DNA of 41,529 bases from Lachnospiraceae bacterium (lineage in GTDB: Bacteria > Bacillota > Clostridia > Lachnospirales > Lachnospiraceae), in contig JAFUTQ010000072.1 in the NCBI GenBank assembly GCA_017484135.1, forward strand, positions 1 through 41,529, given 5' to 3'. The first letter of the stretch is position 1; each line of letters begins with the position of its first letter. The position numbers and the translations under genes are program-made. Of this stretch, positions 32,734-41,529 are shown in pieces. The notes under the pieces are model-generated. The model was not told where the DNA came from, did not search any database, and was given only the letters and a program-made list of their open reading frames with translations.

Positions 32734-33969
32734 TTAAATGGCATGGATAAAAAGTCCGCTGCGCAACTTTGGCTCAAACCAGGTGGATTTCGGCGGCATC
32801 AGAAGTCCGGCATCCGCCACTGCAAATAATTCCCGGATATCGGTCGGATACATCGCAAATGCCACCCTGCAGTCAGTGTGTACTCTGCGCTCCAGTTCTT
32901 CTAAGCCCCGGATTCCTCCCACGAAATCAATCCGCGCATCTGTTTTGGGATCTTCGATCCCCAAAACGGGAGCCAGCAGCTTATTCTGCAGAATGGACAC
33001 ATCCAATCCCTCCACCGGATCCGCACTCTGATCCTGCTTCCGGATCCGACATTCATACCATTGATCTGCAAGATACATCGCAAACGTTCCCTTTTTATCG
33101 GGATGAATGGGAGTATCCTGCGGTGTGCCTGCATCAAATACTGACCGCACCTTTTCCAGAAACTCCGCGTCACCCATGCCGTTCAGATCCTTCACCACCC
33201 GGTTGTAATCCATGATCATCAGCTGATCATCCGGAAAAAGCACGGAGAGAAAATAATTGAACTCCTCCGCCCCGGTATAGTCCGGATGCTTTTCTCTGCG
33301 CAGAAAGCCCACCTTTACAGCAGAAGCGGCACGGTGATGGCCGTCTGCAATATAGATCGCCCCAATCCGGTCAAATGCCTGTCGAAGGGCAGCAATGTCC
33401 GTTTCCTCTTCAATCACATAGACCCGGTGACCGACACCGTCCTCTGCCACAAAATCATATACCGGTGTGCCCTGCTTTGCCTTTGCCACGATCTCATTGA
33501 TTGCAGCATTGGAGCGGTACGCCAAAAAAATGGGACCTGTCTGGGCATCACAGATATTCACATGGTTGATCCGATCCTGTTCCTTATCCGCTCTGGTGTT
33601 TTCATGCTTTTTGATGGTGCCATCGGCATAGTCATCAATAGACGCACAGGCCACAATTCCTGTCTGGGTTCTGCCATTCATCGTGAGTTCATAGATGTAA
33701 TAGCAGGGCTTTTTCTCTGTGATGAAATCGCCCTGTGCAACCATCTCCCACAAGAGATCATGGGCTTTTTGATATACCTCCGGCGCATAAGTGTCCACCG
33801 AGTCGTCAAACTGTGTCTCCGCCCGGTCAATCCTAAGGAATGATTTTTCGTGGCCGGCCACTGCCGCCTTTGCCTCTTCTCTGTTGTATACATCATACGG
33901 AAGCGCTGCGATCTGATCTGCCAAATCCTCTCTCGGTCGAATCGCCGCAAACGGTTTGATATCTGCCAT
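32734..33969 (-). CDS. DUF1015 family protein
   Basis: A 411-residue cytoplasmic protein. Signature segments are IKPFAAIRPREDLADQIAALPYDVYNREEA at the N-terminus, IGAIYIADGHHRAASAVKVG in the middle (ADGHHR is highly conserved) and GLLMPPKSTWFEPKLRSGLF at the end. The ADGHHR segment resembles a phosphate-handling or phosphatase-like site. The family is commonly next to serA and serC, as here: 9 bases after serA. A role in serine or phosphoserine metabolism is likely from this context, but the reaction is not known from the sequence. Confidence 0.9.
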   Translation of the reverse strand: MADIKPFAAIRPREDLADQIAALPYDVYNREEAKAAVAGHEKSFLRIDRAETQFDDSVDTYAPEVYQKAHDLLWEMVAQGDFITEKKPCYYIYELTMNGRTQTGIVACASIDDYADGTIKKHENTRADKEQDRINHVNICDAQTGPIFLAYRSNAAINEIVAKAKQGTPVYDFVAEDGVGHRVYVIEEETDIAALRQAFDRIGAIYIADGHHRAASAVKVGFLRREKHPDYTGAEEFNYFLSVLFPDDQLMIMDYNRVVKDLNGMGDAEFLEKVRSVFDAGTPQDTPIHPDKKGTFAMYLADQWYECRIRKQDQSADPVEGLDVSILQNKLLAPVLGIEDPKTDARIDFVGGIRGLEELERRVHTDCRVAFAMYPTDIRELFAVADAGLLMPPKSTWFEPKLRSGLFIHAI

Positions 33970-33978
33970 ATATTACTC

Positions 33979-35142
33979 CTATTTTACAATGCGAACCTTC
34001 AATACCCCTTCGATTTCCGCCAGCTTCGCTGCAACCTCTTCTGTCACGGCAGCATCCACATCCAACAATGCGCATGCATAATCATTCTTGCTCTTATTGG
34101 TCATATTGGAAATATTGATGCCCGCATCTCCGAGCACTGCCGTATAGCGGCTGATCATGCCCTTGACATTTTTGTGGAGGATCAACACTCTGCCTGCCGT
34201 GCTGCAGCCGCCCATGTTGCAGTCCGGATAATTCACCGAATGGGTAATATTTCCGTTTTCCAGGAAATCCCGGATTTCTTTGACTGCCATTACCGCACAG
34301 TTATCCTCAGATTCCTCTGTGGACGCTCCGATATGGGGCGTTACGATACAGCCCTCTTTTCCTGCCGTGATCGGATTCGGGAAATCAGATATGTATTTCC
34401 GAAGCTTTCCCTCTGCCAGTGCTGCAACAACCGCCTCTTCATCCACCAGAAGATCTCTTGCAAAGTTCAGGATCACAGTGGAGGGACGCATCATCTCGAT
34501 GGCTTCCCTGCCAATCATCTTTTTGGTGGAATCCATCAGGGGTACATGAATCGTGATATAATCACACTGCTTGTAGATATCCTCTACGGAAGCCACATAT
34601 TTTACACTGCTGGATAAATTCCATGCTGCATTGACCGAGATATACGGATCATAGCCATATACTTCCATCTCCAGATTTAACGCTGCGTTCGCAACCTTTA
34701 CCCCGATTGCTCCCAGACCGATAACGCCGAGCTTTTTCCCTGCAATCTCACTTCCTGCAAAGGCTTTCTTCTGCTTCTCAGCCGCTTTTGCAATCTCTGC
34801 ATCGTCTTTGTCCGCTTTGACCCAGTCGATTCCTCCGGTGATATCTCTGGCCGCTAAAAGCATGCCAGCAAATACCAGTTCCTTTACGCCGTTGGCATTG
34901 GCTCCCGGTGTGTTGAATACCACGATTCCGGCATCCGCGCATTTATCCAAAGGAATGTTATTGACTCCGGCTCCCGCTCTGGCTACCGCCAAAAGCCCCT
35001 CCGGCAGCTCCAACTCATGCATGGAGGCGCTGCGAACCAGTACCGCCTGCGCTTCCTTGATATCCTCTACCTTCTGATAATCATCTGACAACAGATCCAG
35101 CCCGATACTTGCAATCGGATTCAAATTGGTATATTTAAACAT
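33979..35142 (-). CDS. serA: D-3-phosphoglycerate dehydrogenase
   Basis: A 387-residue enzyme for the first step of serine synthesis, 3-phosphoglycerate plus NAD to 3-phosphohydroxypyruvate. The NAD-binding fold has GVIGLGAIGVKVANAAL. The catalytic Arg, Glu and His are in NFARDLLVDEEAV, the acidic stretch after it, and VTPHIGASTEES. The last 70 residues are an ACT domain (VLGDAGINISNMTNKSKNDYA), which usually gives serine feedback; the intervening ASB domain of the long form is absent, making this the short-ACT type. Its start overlaps the serC stop as TAATG, so the two are coupled. Confidence 0.96.
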   Translation of the reverse strand: MFKYTNLNPIASIGLDLLSDDYQKVEDIKEAQAVLVRSASMHELELPEGLLAVARAGAGVNNIPLDKCADAGIVVFNTPGANANGVKELVFAGMLLAARDITGGIDWVKADKDDAEIAKAAEKQKKAFAGSEIAGKKLGVIGLGAIGVKVANAALNLEMEVYGYDPYISVNAAWNLSSSVKYVASVEDIYKQCDYITIHVPLMDSTKKMIGREAIEMMRPSTVILNFARDLLVDEEAVVAALAEGKLRKYISDFPNPITAGKEGCIVTPHIGASTEESEDNCAVMAVKEIRDFLENGNITHSVNYPDCNMGGCSTAGRVLILHKNVKGMISRYTAVLGDAGINISNMTNKSKNDYACALLDVDAAVTEEVAAKLAEIEGVLKVRIVK

Positions 35143-36224
35143 TACGCATTTTCCTCCTCAAATTTCTTCATGAATGCTACCAGCTTCTCCACACCTTCTT
35201 TCGGCATTGCGTTGTAAATGCTGGCGCGCATACCGCCTACGGTTCTGTGACCCTTCAGATTCACAAAGCCTGCCTCTGCCGCTTCCTTCACAAACTTCGC
35301 ATCCAGCTCGGCATTTCCGGTCACAAACGGCACATTCATCAGTGAGCGATCCTCCGGAACCACCGTCCCCTGAAACAGCTTGCTCTGGTCTAAGAAATCA
35401 TAGAGAATTTTTGCTTTCTCCTCATTGCGCTCCTTCATCACGGAAAGTCCGCCCATCTTCTTTAACCACTTAAACACCTTGCCGCAGATGTAGATGCCGT
35501 ATGCAGGCGGAGTGTTGTACAGGGAATCTGCATCCGCATGCGTCTTATACTTGAGCATGGTAGGGGTTCCCGGCAGGGTATCCTCTGTGATCAGATCCTC
35601 ACGAATAATCACGATGACCACTCCGGCAGGGCCGATGTTCTTCTGCACACCGCCGTAGATCACACCATACTTGGTCACATCTACCGGCTCAGACAGAAAG
35701 CAGGAGGATACGTCTGCTACTAATGTATGCCCCTTGGTATTCGGTAATGTCTGAAACTTGGTTCCGTAGATGGTATTATTCTCGCAGATATATACATAAT
35801 CCGCATCCTCCGGGATATCAAGGTCTGAGCAATCCGGAATATACGAGAAGGTCTTGTCTGCAGAGGAAGCAACCTCCACTGCATCGCCGTAGATCTTTGC
35901 CTCCTGAAACGCCTTCTTTGCCCACTGACCGGTGACAATATAGGCTGCCTTCTTATTTTTCATCAGATTCATGGGAATCATGGCGAACTGCTGGGATGCG
36001 CCGCCCTGTAAAAATAACACCTTGTAATTGTCCGGAATGTTCATCAGCTCCCGCAGATCTGCCTCTGCCTCTTTGATGATGTTGTCATAGGTCTTGGAGC
36101 GATGGCTCATCTCCATCACAGACATGCCGCTTCCCTTGTAATCTAACATCTCATCGGCTGCCTCTTTCAATACCTCCTCCGGCAATACCGCCGGTCCTGC
36201 TGAAAAATTGTATACTCTGCTCAT
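35142..36224 (-). CDS. serC: Phosphoserine aminotransferase
   Basis: A 360-residue PLP enzyme (class V) that makes phosphoserine from 3-phosphohydroxypyruvate and glutamate. The opening VYNFSAGPAVLPEEVLKEA is diagnostic. The PLP lysine is in YGGVQKNIGPAGVVIVIIRE. The C-terminus has NLKGHRTVGGMRASIYNAMP, which binds the substrate phosphate. It lies 32 bases after ilvB and overlaps serA, so it can be transcribed from the branched-chain genes or from a promoter in the small gap. No serB (phosphoserine phosphatase) is in the window. Confidence 0.97.
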   Translation of the reverse strand: MSRVYNFSAGPAVLPEEVLKEAADEMLDYKGSGMSVMEMSHRSKTYDNIIKEAEADLRELMNIPDNYKVLFLQGGASQQFAMIPMNLMKNKKAAYIVTGQWAKKAFQEAKIYGDAVEVASSADKTFSYIPDCSDLDIPEDADYVYICENNTIYGTKFQTLPNTKGHTLVADVSSCFLSEPVDVTKYGVIYGGVQKNIGPAGVVIVIIREDLITEDTLPGTPTMLKYKTHADADSLYNTPPAYGIYICGKVFKWLKKMGGLSVMKERNEEKAKILYDFLDQSKLFQGTVVPEDRSLMNVPFVTGNAELDAKFVKEAAEAGFVNLKGHRTVGGMRASIYNAMPKEGVEKLVAFMKKFEEENA

Positions 36225-36256
36225 TTTTTCGATTCCTCCTAAAGCTATATAATAAT

Positions 36257-37936
36257 TTATTTATTTTTCAGATCCTCATCGGTAAACACCTCGGAGAGTG
36301 CCGCTCCCGGTGCTACCATCGGCCATACCTTGTCATCACTGTCAATGATGCAGTCTATGACAACCGGCACCTCGCTTGCAAGTGCTTTCTGCATTGCCTC
36401 GGAAAATTCCTCTCTGTTTGTCGCCCGATAGGCTGTCGCGCCCATTGCCTCTGCCAGCTTGACGAAATCAACACCGTCGTCTAAAACCGTTGCCGAATAG
36501 CGCTGTTCATAAAACAGGGTCTGCCACTGACGCACCATACCCAGCACATGATTGTTGATGATTATCTCAATCACCGGAAGCTTTTCCCGGGCTGCGGTTG
36601 CAATCTCGTTCATGTTCATACGGAAACATCCGTCTCCTGCAATATTGACCACAGGCTTGTCGGGGTGCGCTGTTTTGGCTCCGATTGCCGCGCCGAGTCC
36701 GTACCCCATGGTGCCAAGACCTCCCGATGTCAACAGTGTGCGGGGGTTGGTATATTTGTAATACTGGACCGCCCACATCTGATGCTGCCCGACCTCTGTG
36801 ACCATAATCGCCTCGCCCTTCGTCTGGCGATAGATTTCTTCAATGACAAACGGTCCGCTGAGTCCTGTATCCGCATATTTTAACGGATATTTCTCCTGAT
36901 ATTCCTTAATATGTGCCAGCCACTCTTGATGCTCCTGCTGCTTTAACAGCGGATTGATTCTCTCTAAGATGGCCTTGATATCGCCAACCACACCGGCTGT
37001 CACCACAACATTTTTATTGATTTCCGCCGGATCAATGTCAAACTGTACAATCTTCGCATTGGATACAAATTTGCTTGCATTGCCCAAAACACGATCCGAA
37101 AACCGGGTGCCGATCGCCACAAGGAGATCGCACTCACTGACGCCCAGATTCGATGTCTTGGTTCCATGCATGCCCAGCATACCGGTGTATTTCTCATCCG
37201 TTCCGGGAAATGCCCCCTTCCCCATGAGCGTATCACAGACCGGTGCATCTAATTTTTTGACAAATTCCGCCAAAGCCTCATTCGCCCCGGACAGGATCGC
37301 GCCGCCGCCCACAAAGACATAGGGCTTCTTTGACTGTTCCAGCAGCTCCAGCACATTCTCAATATCCTCCTGCCGGATGGATGCCTCAGATCTTAAAACA
37401 GGCTCTGCCGTTAACGGCTCATACTCTGTCTTGTTGGCCGTCGCGTCCTTGGTAATATCTACCAGAACCGGACCGGGCCGCCCCTCCTGCGCGATGCGAA
37501 AGGCTCTGCGCAGCACCTCTGCCAGATTTTCCACATCCTTTACAATATAATTATGCTTTGTGATCGGTATCGTGATCCCTTTGATATCGACCTCCTGAAA
37601 GCTGTCCTTTCCGAGAAGCGGCACCGTAACGTTGCAGGTAATGGCAACCAGCGGAACCGAATCCATATACGCTGTGGCAATTCCCGTCACCAGATTGGTT
37701 GCTCCCGGGCCGCTGGTGGCAAAGCATACGCCTACTTTTCCCGTACTTCTGGCATAACCGTCTGCCGCATGAGAAGCACCCTGCTCATGGGAGGTCAGCA
37801 CATGCTTGATCTCATGACTGTGCTTATACAACTCATCATATACATTTAAGATCGCTCCGCCCGGATAACCGAATACCGTATCGACCCCCTGCTCCTTCAA
37901 ACATTCTATTACAATCTGTGCTCCTGTCAAAAGCAT
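36257..37936 (-). CDS. ilvB: Acetolactate synthase, large (catalytic) subunit
   Basis: A 559-residue thiamine-diphosphate enzyme. It joins two pyruvates, or pyruvate and 2-oxobutyrate, in valine, leucine and isoleucine synthesis. The catalytic Glu is in LTSHEQGASHAADGYAR. The FAD-linked middle domain and the ThDP motif GDGCFRMNMNEIATAA through IINN are present. The C-terminus ends with VIDCIIDSDDKVWPMVAPGAA, which fits a biosynthetic enzyme instead of the catabolic AlsS. No small regulatory subunit (ilvN) follows; serC does. It lies 15 bases after ilvD. Confidence 0.95.
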   Translation of the reverse strand: MLLTGAQIVIECLKEQGVDTVFGYPGGAILNVYDELYKHSHEIKHVLTSHEQGASHAADGYARSTGKVGVCFATSGPGATNLVTGIATAYMDSVPLVAITCNVTVPLLGKDSFQEVDIKGITIPITKHNYIVKDVENLAEVLRRAFRIAQEGRPGPVLVDITKDATANKTEYEPLTAEPVLRSEASIRQEDIENVLELLEQSKKPYVFVGGGAILSGANEALAEFVKKLDAPVCDTLMGKGAFPGTDEKYTGMLGMHGTKTSNLGVSECDLLVAIGTRFSDRVLGNASKFVSNAKIVQFDIDPAEINKNVVVTAGVVGDIKAILERINPLLKQQEHQEWLAHIKEYQEKYPLKYADTGLSGPFVIEEIYRQTKGEAIMVTEVGQHQMWAVQYYKYTNPRTLLTSGGLGTMGYGLGAAIGAKTAHPDKPVVNIAGDGCFRMNMNEIATAAREKLPVIEIIINNHVLGMVRQWQTLFYEQRYSATVLDDGVDFVKLAEAMGATAYRATNREEFSEAMQKALASEVPVVIDCIIDSDDKVWPMVAPGAALSEVFTDEDLKNK

Positions 37937-37951
37937 TTGATGATTCCTCCT

Positions 37952-39628
37952 TTACGGCAATTCCAGAATTGCCCCTCTGTTGCCGGATGTCACAAGGGCT
38001 GCATAGCGTTTCAGGTACCCTTCCGTAACCTTCGGCTCTCTCGGCTGCCACTTTGCTCTTCTCTTCTCTAATTCCTCGTCCGATACCGCAAGCTCCAGCT
38101 TTAATTCGGGAATATTGATCCGGATGAGATCTCCCTCCTCCACCAACGCGATCGGCCCTCCGACTGCCGCCTCGGGTGACACATGACCGATGGAAGCACC
38201 ACGGCTGGCACCGGAAAACCTTCCGTCTGTAATCAATGCCACGGAAGATCCAAGCCCCATTCCGACAATCGCAGAGGTCGGGTTTAACATCTCCCGCATA
38301 CCGGGCCCGCCCTTCGGACCTTCGTAGCGGATGACGACCACATCACCGGACACAATCTTTCCGCCCTTGATGGCCGCAATTGCATCCTCCTCACAGTCAA
38401 AGACTCTCGCCGGGCCTTCATGCACCAGCATTTCCTCCACAACCGCGGAGCGTTTTACCACAGAGCCGTCCGGTGCAAGATTTCCCTTTAACACAGCAAG
38501 CCCGCCGGTCTTTGTATATGGATTGTCCGTCGGACGGATCACCTCGGGATTCTTATTGACTGCATGTGCAATATTTTCTCCCACTGTCTTTCCTGTGACG
38601 GTCATACAATCGGTATGGATCAGGCCGATATCTGCCAGCTCCTTCATTACCGCATAGACACCGCCCGCCTCGTTCAGATCCTCCATGTAAGTAGGTCCTG
38701 CAGGTGCAAGGTGACACAGATTCGGCGTCTTCTCACTGATTGGATTTGCATAGGCAATATCAAAATCAAAACCGATCTCATGGGCAATGGCCGGCAGATG
38801 CAGCATACTGTTGGTGGAACATCCCAGAGCCATATCCACAGTCAATGCATTGATGATCGCATCCTTGGTCATGATATCCCTCGGACGGATATTCTTGCGA
38901 TACAGCTCCATCACCGCCATGCCTGCGTGCTTTGCAAGCTTGAGCCGCTCCGAATAGACTGCCGGAATCGTTCCGTTTCCGCGAAGCCCCATACCCAATG
39001 CTTCCGTGAGACAGTTCATGGAGTTTGCGGTATACATGCCGGAGCAGGAACCACAGGTCGGACAGACCTTTTCTTCATACTCCTTCACATCCTCTGCTGT
39101 CATGGTTCCCGCCTCATAGGAGCCTACCGCTTCAAACATAGAGGAGAGACTGCGTTTCTGTCCCTTGACACGCCCCGCCAGCATAGGACCGCCGGATACA
39201 AATACCGTCGGCACATTCACTCTGGCCGCCGCCATCAGAAGTCCCGGTACATTCTTGTCACAGTTCGGAACCATAACCAATGCGTCAAACTGATGCGCCG
39301 TAGCCATACATTCCGTGGAATCCGCGATCAGATCTCTGGTAACCAGCGAATATTTCATGCCGATGTGTCCCATGGCAATCCCGTCGCATACCGCGATGGC
39401 CGGAAAGACCACCGGAACACCACCCGCCTCTGCAACGCCCAGCTTTACGGCATTTACAATTTTGTCCAGATTCATATGTCCCGGAACAATTTCATTATAG
39501 GAACTCACGATTCCTACCAGAGGCTTTTTCATTTCCTCTTCCGTAAATCCCAGCGCATTGAAAAGACTGCGGTGGGGTGCCTGCTGCATACCGGTTTTCA
39601 CATTATCACTCTTCATGATCGTATCCAT
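37952..39628 (-). CDS. ilvD: Dihydroxy-acid dehydratase
   Basis: A 558-residue Fe-S enzyme that dehydrates 2,3-dihydroxy acids to the keto-acid precursors of valine and isoleucine. Cluster cysteines are in [16 protein letters not shown] and [17 protein letters not shown]. Also present are [18 protein letters not shown] and [20 protein letters not shown]. The ATG at 39628 follows AAAGGAAAGGAAG; the longer frame to 39670 would overlap leuB and lacks a ribosome site. It lies 25 bases after leuB and just before ilvB. ilvC is not in the window. Confidence 0.96.
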   Translation of the reverse strand: MDTIMKSDNVKTGMQQAPHRSLFNALGFTEEEMKKPLVGIVSSYNEIVPGHMNLDKIVNAVKLGVAEAGGVPVVFPAIAVCDGIAMGHIGMKYSLVTRDLIADSTECMATAHQFDALVMVPNCDKNVPGLLMAAARVNVPTVFVSGGPMLAGRVKGQKRSLSSMFEAVGSYEAGTMTAEDVKEYEEKVCPTCGSCSGMYTANSMNCLTEALGMGLRGNGTIPAVYSERLKLAKHAGMAVMELYRKNIRPRDIMTKDAIINALTVDMALGCSTNSMLHLPAIAHEIGFDFDIAYANPISEKTPNLCHLAPAGPTYMEDLNEAGGVYAVMKELADIGLIHTDCMTVTGKTVGENIAHAVNKNPEVIRPTDNPYTKTGGLAVLKGNLAPDGSVVKRSAVVEEMLVHEGPARVFDCEEDAIAAIKGGKIVSGDVVVIRYEGPKGGPGMREMLNPTSAIVGMGLGSSVALITDGRFSGASRGASIGHVSPEAAVGGPIALVEEGDLIRINIPELKLELAVSDEELEKRRAKWQPREPKVTEGYLKRYAALVTSGNRGAILELP

Positions 39629-39653
39629 CTTCCTTTCCTTTGCAATTTGCTCC

Positions 39654-40754
39654 TTACAGGTTTTCCACAATCAGATCGCCCATCTGTACCGTACCCACCT
39701 GTGTGACCGCAGCTCTCCCGCTTTCCTCCTGCGGCATGATATCAATGGTTCGGTAACCGGCCTTTAACACCCGCTTTACCGCCTGCTCCACTGCGTCCGC
39801 TTCTGTATCCAGATCAAAGGAGTAGCGCAGCATCATCGCAGCACTCAGAATCGTCGCAATCGGATTGGCAATACCCTTTCCCGCAATGTCCGGTGCAGAA
39901 CCGCCGCTCGGCTCATAGAGTCCGAATTTTGTATCGTTTAAGCTGGCAGATGAGAGCATCCCAATGGAACCTGTGACCATACTGGCCTCATCCGACAAAA
40001 TATCTCCAAACATGTTCTCTGTCAAAATCACATCAAACTGTCCCGGATTCTTTACTAACTGCATGGCGCAATTATCCACCAGCATATGCTCATAGGAAAC
40101 CTCCGGGTAATCCTTTGCCACTTCCTCCACAATCTTTCGCCATAACCGGGAAGAATCCAGCACGTTCGCCTTGTCCACACTGGTCACTTTCTTTCTCCGC
40201 TTTCTTGCAATGTCAAAGCCTCGCTTTGCAATTCTGCGGATTTCCTTCTCATTGTATGTGAGGGTGTCGGTGGCAGTGATCACGCCGTCAATCTCCTCTG
40301 TTTTTCGCTCACCGAAATACAAGCCTCCGGTCAGCTCCCGCATGATCATGATGTCAAAGCCGTCTCCGATGATGTCGTCCCGCAGAGGACACGCCTCCTT
40401 CAGCTCCTCATATAAATATGCCGGTCTGAGGTTTGCAAACAGATTCAGTGACTTTCTGAGCTTTAACAAACCTGCCTCCGGCCGAAGAGACGGCTCCAGC
40501 CGATACCACGGCGAGGTGGCTGTATTTCCGCCAATGGATCCCATCAGCACTGCATCCGCCGCCTTCGCATGGGCAATGGCATCCTCCGTAAGCGGTACTC
40601 CGCACGCGTCAATGGAACATCCTCCCATCAGAATCTCGTCATAAGAAAATGTGTGACCAAATTTTTTGCCTACTGCATCCAGTACTTTTCTCGCTTCGCC
40701 GACGATTTCGGGTCCGATTCCGTCGCCTGCGATCACTCCTACCTGATAGTTCAT
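39654..40754 (-). CDS. leuB: 3-isopropylmalate dehydrogenase
   Basis: A 366-residue NAD-dependent enzyme of leucine synthesis that oxidises and decarboxylates 3-isopropylmalate. Family signatures are [33 protein letters not shown], and the Mg-binding [19 protein letters not shown]. The adenine-binding region is [19 protein letters not shown], with the Asp/Gly-rich pattern of NAD (not NADP) enzymes. The ATG at 40754 overlaps the yajC stop as TGATG; the preceding TTG codon is a poorer start. The partner genes leuA, leuC and leuD are not in the window. Confidence 0.96.
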   Translation of the reverse strand: MNYQVGVIAGDGIGPEIVGEARKVLDAVGKKFGHTFSYDEILMGGCSIDACGVPLTEDAIAHAKAADAVLMGSIGGNTATSPWYRLEPSLRPEAGLLKLRKSLNLFANLRPAYLYEELKEACPLRDDIIGDGFDIMIMRELTGGLYFGERKTEEIDGVITATDTLTYNEKEIRRIAKRGFDIARKRRKKVTSVDKANVLDSSRLWRKIVEEVAKDYPEVSYEHMLVDNCAMQLVKNPGQFDVILTENMFGDILSDEASMVTGSIGMLSSASLNDTKFGLYEPSGGSAPDIAGKGIANPIATILSAAMMLRYSFDLDTEADAVEQAVKRVLKAGYRTIDIMPQEESGRAAVTQVGTVQMGDLIVENL

Positions 40755-41170
40755 CAAACTGTCTCTTCCTTTTTGTCTTCTTTTTTATTTTCTTTCTTTT
40801 TTGCTTTTTTTCCCGCTTTTGTATCTTCTGCAGCATCCTCAGCAGCCTTTATGGAATCCTCCGGTTTTTCCACTGCGGAAATCGCCGATTTCTGCATCGG
40901 AATGCGACAGTTGCGATTGCTGCCGAATTCTACAATGACGGTATCCTCTGCGACATCAATGACAATCCCGTAAAACCCGCTGGTGGTAAGAACCGTATCT
41001 CCCACTGCAAGCTCCGACATCATCGTTTCCTTTTTCTTGGCATCCTTTTGCTGCGGCCGGATCATGAAAAAATACAAAAATCCAAATAAAATAACAACCC
41101 AGATCAGCATTCCGCCCCATGTTCCGGCTGTAGAGCCCGCGGTAGCGGCATCGGTTAATAAAACAGACAT
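40754..41170 (-). CDS. yajC: Preprotein translocase accessory subunit YajC
   Basis: A 138-residue single-pass membrane protein that works with SecDF in protein export. The helix GGMLIWVVILFGFLYFFMI is followed by RPQQKDAKKKETMMSEL and GDTVLTTSGFYGIVIDV, the classic YajC signature. The C-terminus is a long Lys/Glu tail (KKAKKKENKKEDKKEE), longer than usual. The start at 41170 follows AGGAGGAGAAGAAT; 23 further upstream codons have no ribosome site. The stop overlaps the leuB start, so translation is coupled to leucine synthesis, an unusual partner. Confidence 0.93.
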   Translation of the reverse strand: MSVLLTDAATAGSTAGTWGGMLIWVVILFGFLYFFMIRPQQKDAKKKETMMSELAVGDTVLTTSGFYGIVIDVAEDTVIVEFGSNRNCRIPMQKSAISAVEKPEDSIKAAEDAAEDTKAGKKAKKKENKKEDKKEETV

Positions 41171-41190
41171 ATTCTTCTCCTCCTGATTTT

Positions 41191-41208
41191 CATCTGACAC
41201 TACAGATG
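41191..41208 (-). promoter_or_regulatory. Small hairpin in the yajC leader
   Basis: CATCTG and CAGATG pair across a 6-base loop, between the promoter and the ribosome site. Confidence 0.4.
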
Positions 41209-41210
41209 AT

Positions 41211-41239
41211 ATTTTACACAAAAACCTGGTGTTGGGCAA
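41211..41239 (-). promoter_or_regulatory. yajC promoter, likely start of the leu-ilv-ser series
   Basis: Minus strand: TTGCCC (41234-41239), a 17-base spacer, TAAAAT (41211-41216). Confidence 0.5.
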
Positions 41240-41293
41240 GTCTTTTCTTTTTGGGCTGGCAGCTGCTACAATTCAGTGCCTTACCAATAAATA

Positions 41294-41487
41294 GCTGCCA
41301 ACACGATATAGTACTCTCTCGGGGCACTTGAAAAACGCCGGTTCTTGGCTTGCGTATTTTGCAAGCCTAGTACCGCTGCGTTTTTCGCGTAGCGGGATGC
41401 CTGCGCACTTAGCGAGGTGTTTTCGAGCTTAGTGCAAAGGTATGCGTCAGCTGCGTGCCCCGAAGAGTACTATATCGTGCTGGCAGC
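41294..41487. repeat. Large nested palindromic element E
   Basis: Outer arms 41294-41326 and 41456-41487 are reverse complements over 32-33 bases with one mismatch and one bulge (GCTGCCA...CGGGGCA). Inside are a hairpin from 41331 to 41385 (AAAAACGC/GCGTTTTT, CGGT/ACCG, GGCTTGC/GCAAGCC) and a second one around GCACTTAGC/GCTTAGTGC (41405-41434). GGCTGGC (41254-41260) and GCCAGCC (41509-41515) may form a further outer pair. It shares no sequence with elements A and B but has the same nested layout. It lies upstream of yajC; no gene was seen in the last 290 bases. Confidence 0.8.
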
Positions 41488-41529
41488 GTCCGTTGGTCAA
41501 TCACGTTAGCCAGCCATAAAATAAAAGAC

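Noticed and set aside
38564-39706. Long plus-strand open frame opposite ilvD (380 codons)
   Set aside because: It is antisense to an unmistakable dihydroxy-acid dehydratase, with Cys/His-rich but meaningless translation and no ribosome site.

Overview
The window looks like a chromosomal segment of a Gram-positive gut Clostridium relative, most likely a Lachnospiraceae member. The signs are: a pyruvate phosphate dikinase of the Clostridium symbiosum type, the gene order insulinase-era-yqzL-recO, a eukaryote-like single-chain glycyl-tRNA synthetase, lipoproteins with short lipoboxes, strong AGGAGG-type ribosome sites, sigma-A promoters, and large secreted proteins with BspA-type leucine-rich repeats and GW/WYY wall-binding repeats. 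Family assignments come from recognising motifs in the translated sequence; no database was searched. Nearly every gene is on the minus strand.

Layout. 1-3100 is an accessory patch: a probable YhcG/DUF1016 scrap, an AbiE toxin-antitoxin pair with a double operator around its promoter, an AraC-family scrap, and an Rpn/PD-(D/E)XK nuclease. 3139-11277 is a surface-protein cluster: two LRR proteins and one CAP-domain protein, all with the same wall-binding tail, followed by a divergent XRE regulator. A shared near-palindromic motif lies in the promoters of two of the surface genes and in front of the regulator. 11291-20649 holds regulation and membrane genes: LytTR plus DUF3021, a membrane alpha/beta hydrolase, PadR plus TraX-like protein, a small lipoprotein, a fused amino-acid-permease/histidine-kinase/receiver protein, and an ECF sigma factor with its membrane partner. 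20864-31708 is mostly housekeeping: DUF2442/DUF4160, ppdK, glyS, a lipoprotein, recO, yqzL (56 codons), era, an M16C metallopeptidase and a cold-shock gene. 31809-41170 reads as one long minus-strand series, yajC-leuB-ilvD-ilvB-serC-serA-DUF1015-mscS, with overlaps or short gaps, serving branched-chain and serine biosynthesis.

Intergenic structure is the most unusual part. Long nested inverted-repeat elements occur at 12218-12415 (41-bp perfect outer stem), 28335-28478 and 41294-41487. The first two share internal hairpins in opposite orientation, and apparent remnants of the same family lie at 25701-25726 and 15822-15853, each just after a stop codon. Other structured leaders precede the ECF sigma factor and the hydrolase. 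No rRNA, tRNA, CRISPR array or complete insertion sequence was seen.
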